11,889 nt of DNA from positions 1-11,889 of the forward strand of contig JAQCBM010000030.1 of assembly GCA_027729865.1 (NCBI GenBank), read 5' to 3'. Positions 7,094 through 11,889 of the stretch are shown in pieces. Made by a program: the position numbers and the translations under genes. The stretch is from Actinomycetota bacterium (GTDB taxonomy: Bacteria > Actinomycetota > Actinomycetes > S36-B12). The notes beneath the pieces were generated by a model. It was given only the letters and a program-made list of their open reading frames with translations. It was not told the origin of the DNA and ran no database searches. The number at the start of each line of letters is the position of its first letter. Position 1 is the stretch's first letter.

Positions 7094-8005
7094 ATGGGAA
7101 TCCTTCGTTTATCGCATGTAGAGATCCGGGTGCCGGATCTGGAACTGGCAACTGCCTACTACACCGAGGTTGTCGGTCTGTACGAAACCGCCCGCGAGAA
7201 AGACCGCATCTACTTGAAATGCTGGGACGAGCACCAGCATCACTCGGTCATCTTGACCAACGAGCCCACGTACGGCCTGAACCACATGGGTTGGAAGGTG
7301 CGTTATCGCGAGGATCTCGATCACTACGCCGGGCGACTCGAGGCGGCGGGATTCCCGGTTACTCGCTATGCGGCGGGTGAGATCGGCCCAGGGCACGGCG
7401 AGGCGATCCGCTTCACGATGCCGAGCGGACACACCATGGAGTTGGTCTACGGCATGCAACAGGTGGGCAATCTTCTGCCGCTTGTGAATCCACCGCCCAA
7501 GCCGATCAACCTCGTTGGATTCGCGCCACCCCGACTCGACCACATCTTCATCACGTGCGAGGACGTCGCGGGCAGCACGACATTCCTGGAAGACGTCCTG
7601 GATTTCCACCTCACCGAACAGGTTCTCGGGGACGACGGTTTCCAAGTGGCGACCTGGCTCGAGCACTCGCACCATTCGCACGACATCGCTCTGGTAACTG
7701 GACAGGACAAGGGACTTCATCACTTCGCCTTCTGGGTCGATGACTGGACGGCGATTCGTGACACCGCCGATGTTTTGGCCTACCACGGCGTTCCGATCGA
7801 AACGAACCCCACGCGGCACGGTGCAACCCGTGGCCACTGCGTCTACTTCTTCGATCCAGCGGGCAACCGCAACGAAGCATTCACAGGCGGCTACAGCGTA
7901 GATCCCGAGGAGCCACCCATCACGTGGACTGAAGCCGAGATGGGTCGAGCGATCTTCTACTACGACGGTGTCGTGAATCAACAGTTCCTGACGGTGCACA
8001 GCTAG
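7094..8005 (+). CDS. catechol 2,3-dioxygenase-type extradiol dioxygenase, copy B
   Basis: A second complete extradiol enzyme of 303 residues with the same two-domain layout. Iron ligands are H150 (RLDHIF), one of H209-H210 (GLHHFAF) and E261 (GNRNEAF). H196 (HSHDIAL), H242 (NPTRHGAT) and Y251 (VYFFD) complete the active site. By eye it is about half identical to copy A, with a nearly identical stretch, DLxLATAYYTEV, at 15-26. The copies therefore come from an old duplication and are not recent twins. They differ around the pocket: HSHHSHD against TDSPHD, IETNPT against IDVGPT, and DPAG against DPLG. That suggests different substrate ranges. It lies 14 bases after copy A, with AAAGG 11 bases before its ATG, a weak site that may depend on translation of copy A. 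Confidence 0.94.
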   Translation: MGILRLSHVEIRVPDLELATAYYTEVVGLYETAREKDRIYLKCWDEHQHHSVILTNEPTYGLNHMGWKVRYREDLDHYAGRLEAAGFPVTRYAAGEIGPGHGEAIRFTMPSGHTMELVYGMQQVGNLLPLVNPPPKPINLVGFAPPRLDHIFITCEDVAGSTTFLEDVLDFHLTEQVLGDDGFQVATWLEHSHHSHDIALVTGQDKGLHHFAFWVDDWTAIRDTADVLAYHGVPIETNPTRHGATRGHCVYFFDPAGNRNEAFTGGYSVDPEEPPITWTEAEMGRAIFYYDGVVNQQFLTVHS

Positions 8006-8014
8006 GGGATGACG

Positions 8015-9187
8015 ATGACTGCAGCAGATATCAGGAACGTGAATGACGCTGGACTTGACGAGAAACAGATCGAGGAGATTGCCGCGGACGGTGGCACTCA
8101 ACGTCCGCGACTGCCGCACATGGATCGCACCGATCCGCCGGCTTATCTGCAAAAGTACCTAGAACGCGAATCACACGGAGGCAAGCGCCACGAGACGATC
8201 GATCGCGAACGAACAGACGAAACCCCGCTGTATCTGCGTCGTTTCCGCGATCGCCGCTCAGGTGCCAATGCCCTGGAAACACCGCTGCCTTTGTGGGAGG
8301 GCCACGACCTCGGCGTCACGATGGCTAAGGCGCAGATCACCAAGACCAAGGAGATCGTGCCGGAAGACAAGGAGCAGTCCGGTCCGGCTCTCGTCACCCA
8401 GGTACACATCATTCGTCACGGTGAGACCCAGGGCTACTCCACCGAAAGCGGCCTTACGCCGCTCGGCAGTTGGCAGGTGCACCGCCGCGGTTTCGACATC
8501 AGCAAGTCGATCCGCGAGGGGGAGCGTGTGCACATCGTCTGCGCTGATACCAACCGTGCGCGGCAAACATCTGAAGGAATCCGCAAGGGTCTGCTCGACG
8601 GCCTGACTATGTGGGGCCGGGAGGCGGAAATCTCTGAAGTCGAGGCAATGGAGGAATTTCGCAACTTCCAAGTCTGGACACCTGAGGGCTTACGCGATGT
8701 CACAGGAGCATTCCGTCTCTACAAGCGTGAGATGGAGAAGTACGAACGCGTGGCCATGGGCGACAGGCCCACCTGGCTTGTGGAGATGGACCGATTTTGG
8801 AAGACCCAGCAAGGCGGCGCCGATCCGATCACGCTGTGGACGCAGATTCCCATGTTGAACTTCGAACCGCCGTCGGCCACCGTGCGTCGCTTCTGGGCGG
8901 GGATTCAGCGGATTCAACGTGAGCACCCGGGTGATCGCATCATCGTCGGCACACACTCCGGACCGATCCGCGTTTTCGCCATCAGCGCCTTTGGCTACGA
9001 CCCCGGCGAGCCGTACAACACCGAAGAGGTGATTGTGCGCCTCGTTCAAGGCAACTCTGCCTTCATCGCCTACCGCAATCGTGTGCAGGAGGTGCAGGTA
9101 CCTGATCTCGATCAACTTCCAGACTGGTGGGAAGGGCTGAGCGGTCGAGCTCTTCCCCGCACATTGCGCGAGGAGGAACAACGATGA
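8015..9187 (+). CDS. histidine phosphatase with N-terminal extension, probable aryl-phosphate hydrolase
   Basis: A 390-residue member of the histidine phosphatase (phosphoglycerate mutase-like) superfamily. The catalytic core begins near residue 128. RHGE at 134-137 holds the phosphorylated His135, TNRARQT near 180 supplies the next Arg, MEEF near 212 a likely acid, and GTHSG the second catalytic His314. The first 125 residues are an added charged region with repeated motifs (PAYLQKYLER at 42-51, PLYLRRFRDR at 71-80, ETPLPL at 88-93). It sits directly ahead of two dikinase-like genes, as a phosphatase accompanies CreHI and HpeHI in aryl-phosphate pathways, so I infer that it removes a phosphate placed on a phenol. 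I start it at the ATG at 8015, six bases after AGGGG. The ATG at 8009 is too close to that site but would add only two residues. The stop overlaps the next start (ATGA). Confidence 0.85.
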   Translation: MTAADIRNVNDAGLDEKQIEEIAADGGTQRPRLPHMDRTDPPAYLQKYLERESHGGKRHETIDRERTDETPLYLRRFRDRRSGANALETPLPLWEGHDLGVTMAKAQITKTKEIVPEDKEQSGPALVTQVHIIRHGETQGYSTESGLTPLGSWQVHRRGFDISKSIREGERVHIVCADTNRARQTSEGIRKGLLDGLTMWGREAEISEVEAMEEFRNFQVWTPEGLRDVTGAFRLYKREMEKYERVAMGDRPTWLVEMDRFWKTQQGGADPITLWTQIPMLNFEPPSATVRRFWAGIQRIQREHPGDRIIVGTHSGPIRVFAISAFGYDPGEPYNTEEVIVRLVQGNSAFIAYRNRVQEVQVPDLDQLPDWWEGLSGRALPRTLREEEQR

Positions 9188-10260
9188 GTTCAGTCATGTG
9201 GTTCGAGAGTTACTGGCACGGCATGAAGCCCGAGGTGGGTGGCAAAGGTGCCAGTTTGGGTGAAATGACGGGCGCTGGTCTGCCGGTGCCTCCGGGATTC
9301 GTCCTCACTACTCAGGCGTTCCGGGTGAGTAAGGATGCTGCGCAACTCGATTCACAACTCACCTCCTTGCTCAATGGCCTCGATACGAACGACACCGCGA
9401 TGGTCGAGGAACGCTGCAAGGAAATCCGCAAAGCGATTGCTGCGATGCCGATGGACTCTCAGGTGGAGCAGGACCTACGTAATGCCTACGACGAGCTTTG
9501 CCAGACGTCTTCAACCGAGCAGGTGCCGGTTGCGGTGCGTTCCTCGGCAACAAGTGAGGACTCTCCCGACGCCTCTTTTGCCGGTGAACATGACACCTAC
9601 CTGTGGATTCGCGGTGGTGATGCTGTGGTTGATGCCGTTCGCCGTTGTTGGGCGAGCCTGTTCACCGATCGAGCCACGTGTTACCGCGCCGAGATGGGTT
9701 ACGAACACGAGACCGTAGAAATGAGCGTCGTCATTCAGAAGATGGTGCGCCCTGTCTCTGCCGGGGTGGCGTTCACACTCAACCCCACGGACGGTGATCG
9801 TTCGCAGATCTGCATCGACTCTTCTTGGGGTTTCGGCGAAGCGGTGGTGTCCGGAGAAGTGACACCCGACAACTTCCTGATCGACAAAGTCATGTTCGAG
9901 ATAGGCAAGCGCAACATTTCATCGAAGAACCATGAGTTTCGTCTGACCGACCACGACACCGTGGAAAAGGTCGAGACGGATGAAGAACGTGCTACGTCGC
10001 CAAGCTTGACGGATGCACAAATAAAGGCCATCGCCACGCTTGCGAAGGCCGCAGAGAAGCACTACGGCTGCCCGCAGGACATCGAGTGGGCCGTGGACGC
10101 GGATCTACCGGAGGGGGGAAACGTGGTGCTGTTGCAGTCTCGGCCGGAAACCGTCTGGAGCAAGCAGCAGCGCACGTCCACTGGTGGGGGTTTAAACGGG
10201 GACTTCATGGCGAGCATCGTCTCGACCTTGATGAATCCATTGCACGCCCAGAAGCACTAA
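9184..10260 (+). CDS. stand-alone PEP-synthase-type ATP-binding subunit (aryl phosphate synthase, CreHI/HpeHI-like)
   Basis: 358 residues that correspond only to the N-terminal nucleotide-binding domain (PPDK_N, ATP-grasp) of PEP synthase. GGKGASLGEM (19-28) carries the ATP-contacting Lys21, VRSSATSED has Arg119, and SAGVAFTLNP, SWGFGEAVVSG and QSRPET (Arg320) complete the fold. It ends soon after QSRPETVW. The swivelling phosphohistidine domain and the PEP/pyruvate barrel that follow in PEP synthase are absent and are not simply frameshifted: a stop, 37 bases and a fresh ribosome site separate it from the next gene. It should transfer the beta-phosphate of ATP to a His on its partner at 10298-11889. 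I chose ATG 9184 because it follows GAGGAGG by about 8 bases and overlaps the phosphatase stop. An ATG 19 codons upstream lies inside the phosphatase gene. PEP synthase proper is ruled out by the missing domains. Confidence 0.88.
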   Translation: MSSVMWFESYWHGMKPEVGGKGASLGEMTGAGLPVPPGFVLTTQAFRVSKDAAQLDSQLTSLLNGLDTNDTAMVEERCKEIRKAIAAMPMDSQVEQDLRNAYDELCQTSSTEQVPVAVRSSATSEDSPDASFAGEHDTYLWIRGGDAVVDAVRRCWASLFTDRATCYRAEMGYEHETVEMSVVIQKMVRPVSAGVAFTLNPTDGDRSQICIDSSWGFGEAVVSGEVTPDNFLIDKVMFEIGKRNISSKNHEFRLTDHDTVEKVETDEERATSPSLTDAQIKAIATLAKAAEKHYGCPQDIEWAVDADLPEGGNVVLLQSRPETVWSKQQRTSTGGGLNGDFMASIVSTLMNPLHAQKH

Positions 10261-10297
10261 CTGTGCTCTGGTAACCGTTCTACGAGAGGAAAATGGG

Positions 10298-11889
10298 ATG
10301 GCCAATCGCTTCCCGAGCCCATTCGACATCGAGACGCCAGAAGGTGCCGAGGGCTGGCAAGAGATGTACGTGTATTCGTCGATGTTCTCGCAAGGTCGTC
10401 GCGACTTCGAAGATTCGATGTTCTGGTTCCAGGACGGCGTTCATTGGCCGAATGTCCTGACGCCGTGGGATGCGACGTTCTTCGAGTTCGCGATCGCATC
10501 GCTATCGCAGTACAACACCCGCCATCTCCAGGTTCCGCCGGCGAATGGCATCGCATTTCGCATCCTGAATGGATACGGATACCTGTCGCCAGTGCCGGCC
10601 GACCCGGCCACGATCGAAGAACGGGTTGCTAACTTCACCGATCGCGCTGGCCACTACTTCATGAACTGGAATGACCTCTACGACAAGTGGATGGTCAAGA
10701 TCCGAGATCTCGTTGGTGAACTCGAGTCCTTGGAGTTCCAGCCGCTGCCAGAGGTGGAGGACGCCGACGCTGTTGTGAAGTCTGGCGCTGGATTGGGTGC
10801 CGGCTACCACCTGCAGGACAACTATCACCGCTTGGTGAGTTTGGGTCTGAAGCTGTGGAACTACCACTTCGAGTTCTTGAATCTTGGGTACGCGGCGTAC
10901 CTGGACTTCTTCATGTTCTGCAAGACTATTTTCCCGAACATCTCCGACCAGGCCATTGCAAAGATGGTGGCTGGCGTGGACGTGGACCTCTTCCGTCCAG
11001 ATGATGAGCTCAAGCGGCTTGCACGCAAGGCGGTGGAAAGCGGAGTAGCCGAGGCCTTCTCCGCTGGAGATGTCGAGGCGACCTGCCAGATCCTGAAGGG
11101 TTCGTCCGAAGGTCAGGCATGGATCGCGTCGTTCGAGGAATCCGCGGAGCCGTGGTTCAACTTCTCGACCGGCTCAGGCTTCTACCACCACGACAAGATC
11201 TGGATCGAAAACGTCGAGGTCCCGTTCGAGTTCATTCGTAGCTACATCGAAAAGGTGCAGCAAGGCGTGGATCTCAATCGACCCGTCGAGGCGATCCGGG
11301 CAGAGCGTGATCGTGTTGTGTCCGAGTACACCGAACTCCTCACGAGCCAAGAAGACAAGGAGGCGTTCGAAGGCAAACTCGGACTGGCGCGCACCGTGTT
11401 CCCGTACGTGGAAAATCACAACTTCTACGTGGAGCACTGGAGCCACTCGGTCATCTGGCGAAAGATGCGTCAGTTGGGCGAGACCTTCGTGAAGGAAGGT
11501 TTCTGGGCGGATGCCGACGACATCTTCTACCTCAAGCGCACTGAGGTTGAGGAAGCGTTGTGGGACTACTACAACTCTTGGGCCACACCGGAAACACCAG
11601 CTGGCCCCGGCTACTGGCCACCCATCATCAGTAAGCGCAAGGAAATGTGCGCCGCGCTGGCGAAGTGGAAGCCAGTCCCTGCATTGGGCGAGCCGCCGGA
11701 GGTCATCACTGAGCCCTTCACCGTCATGCTGTGGGGAATCACGTCCGACAGTGTCACCGCATGGCTCGGAGGTGGCGACGCCGTCGAAGGTGAGTTGCGA
11801 GGTATGGCTGCATCTCCAGGCATCGTTGAAGGACCGGCGCGTGTCATCTTCTCGCCAGATCAGATCAGTGAAATCCAGGAGGGTGAGAT
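10298..11889 (+). CDS. dikinase partner subunit: substrate domain plus start of phosphohistidine domain (cut by window edge)
   Basis: Open from ATG 10298 to the window edge (530 codons, no stop), with GAGAGGA seven bases before the start. The first roughly 495 residues are rich in Trp, Tyr, Phe and acidic residues and probably bind the phenolic substrate. They include WNYHFEFLNLGYAAYLDFF near 187-205 and WSHSVIWRKMRQL near 381-393. At about residue 501, GMAASPGIVEGPARVIF begins the PEP-utilising swivel domain. The loop with the phosphoryl-carrying His lies downstream, outside the window. The order substrate domain then His domain differs from PEP synthase, where the His domain precedes the barrel. 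It instead matches rifampin phosphotransferase (ATP, substrate, His), with the ATP part on a separate protein here. This fits the CreHI, HpeHI and phenylphosphate synthase group. It would move phosphate from its His to a phenol hydroxyl. The exact substrate is unknown. Confidence 0.85.
   Translation, partial: MANRFPSPFDIETPEGAEGWQEMYVYSSMFSQGRRDFEDSMFWFQDGVHWPNVLTPWDATFFEFAIASLSQYNTRHLQVPPANGIAFRILNGYGYLSPVPADPATIEERVANFTDRAGHYFMNWNDLYDKWMVKIRDLVGELESLEFQPLPEVEDADAVVKSGAGLGAGYHLQDNYHRLVSLGLKLWNYHFEFLNLGYAAYLDFFMFCKTIFPNISDQAIAKMVAGVDVDLFRPDDELKRLARKAVESGVAEAFSAGDVEATCQILKGSSEGQAWIASFEESAEPWFNFSTGSGFYHHDKIWIENVEVPFEFIRSYIEKVQQGVDLNRPVEAIRAERDRVVSEYTELLTSQEDKEAFEGKLGLARTVFPYVENHNFYVEHWSHSVIWRKMRQLGETFVKEGFWADADDIFYLKRTEVEEALWDYYNSWATPETPAGPGYWPPIISKRKEMCAALAKWKPVPALGEPPEVITEPFTVMLWGITSDSVTAWLGGGDAVEGELRGMAASPGIVEGPARVIFSPDQISEIQEGE

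Noticed and set aside
7109..8152. 347-codon open frame on the minus strand across dioxygenase copy B
   Set aside because: It lies opposite a fully conserved extradiol enzyme, has no recognisable domain, and arises because GC-rich third positions leave few stops on the opposite strand.
9127..9183. Upstream ATG for the ATP-binding subunit
   Set aside because: It lies within the phosphatase gene, the added residues are Ser/Arg shadow sequence, and ATG 9184 has a strong ribosome site.
10261..10297. Possible terminator or small RNA between the two dikinase genes
   Set aside because: There is no stem-loop with a T run. The 37 bases look like an ordinary spacer with a ribosome site.
9184..11889. 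A broken PEP synthase caused by a frameshift at about 10260
   Set aside because: The first protein ends just past its complete domain and the second begins with its own ribosome site. The domain order also does not follow PEP synthase, so this is a true two-gene system.
8015..11889. Anaerobic phenol carboxylation through phenylphosphate, as in Thauera
   Set aside because: The two oxygen-dependent ring-cleaving enzymes in the same block make an aerobic route much more likely. No phenylphosphate carboxylase genes are visible.

Overview
The window is one aromatic-degradation locus, arranged as two divergent gene blocks around a control region of about 130 bp (6038-6170). Three things point to an aerobic, moderately high-GC actinobacterium: codon usage rich in G+C at third positions, frequent GTG starts, and close similarity in layout to phenol-degrading clusters of Rhodococcus and Corynebacterium. 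The genus cannot be read from the sequence.

The left block (minus strand, 6037 down to 1) is an operon-like run of nine genes, most joined by 1-4 base start/stop overlaps. In transcription order they encode a protein I do not recognise, an IclR-type regulator, 2-oxopent-4-enoate hydratase, acylating acetaldehyde dehydrogenase, 4-hydroxy-2-oxovalerate aldolase, 4-oxalocrotonate decarboxylase, 4-oxalocrotonate tautomerase, a small Rieske [2Fe-2S] protein, and a HAD-type hydrolase cut by the window edge. The five middle enzymes form the lower meta-cleavage pathway. They turn 4-oxalocrotonate into pyruvate and acetyl-CoA.

The right block (plus strand, 6171 to the end) begins with two tandem paralogous extradiol dioxygenases of the catechol 2,3-dioxygenase (XylE) type. 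These cleave the ring and supply the left block. They are followed by a histidine phosphatase with a long N-terminal extension, a stand-alone PEP-synthase-type ATP-binding protein, and a second dikinase subunit that ends in the start of a phosphohistidine swivel domain before the window stops.

The phosphatase plus split dikinase is the most notable part. It resembles the aryl-phosphate systems known from C. glutamicum p-cresol degradation (CreHI/CreD) and Rhodococcus hydroxyphenylethanone degradation (HpeHI/HpeD), and more distantly anaerobic phenylphosphate synthase. My working model is that a phenolic substrate is phosphorylated on its hydroxyl, modified by enzymes outside the window, dephosphorylated, converted to a catechol, cleaved by one of the two dioxygenases and drained to central metabolism by the left block. 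The ring hydroxylase, the semialdehyde dehydrogenase, and any P450 or carboxylase acting on the phosphorylated intermediate are not in the window.
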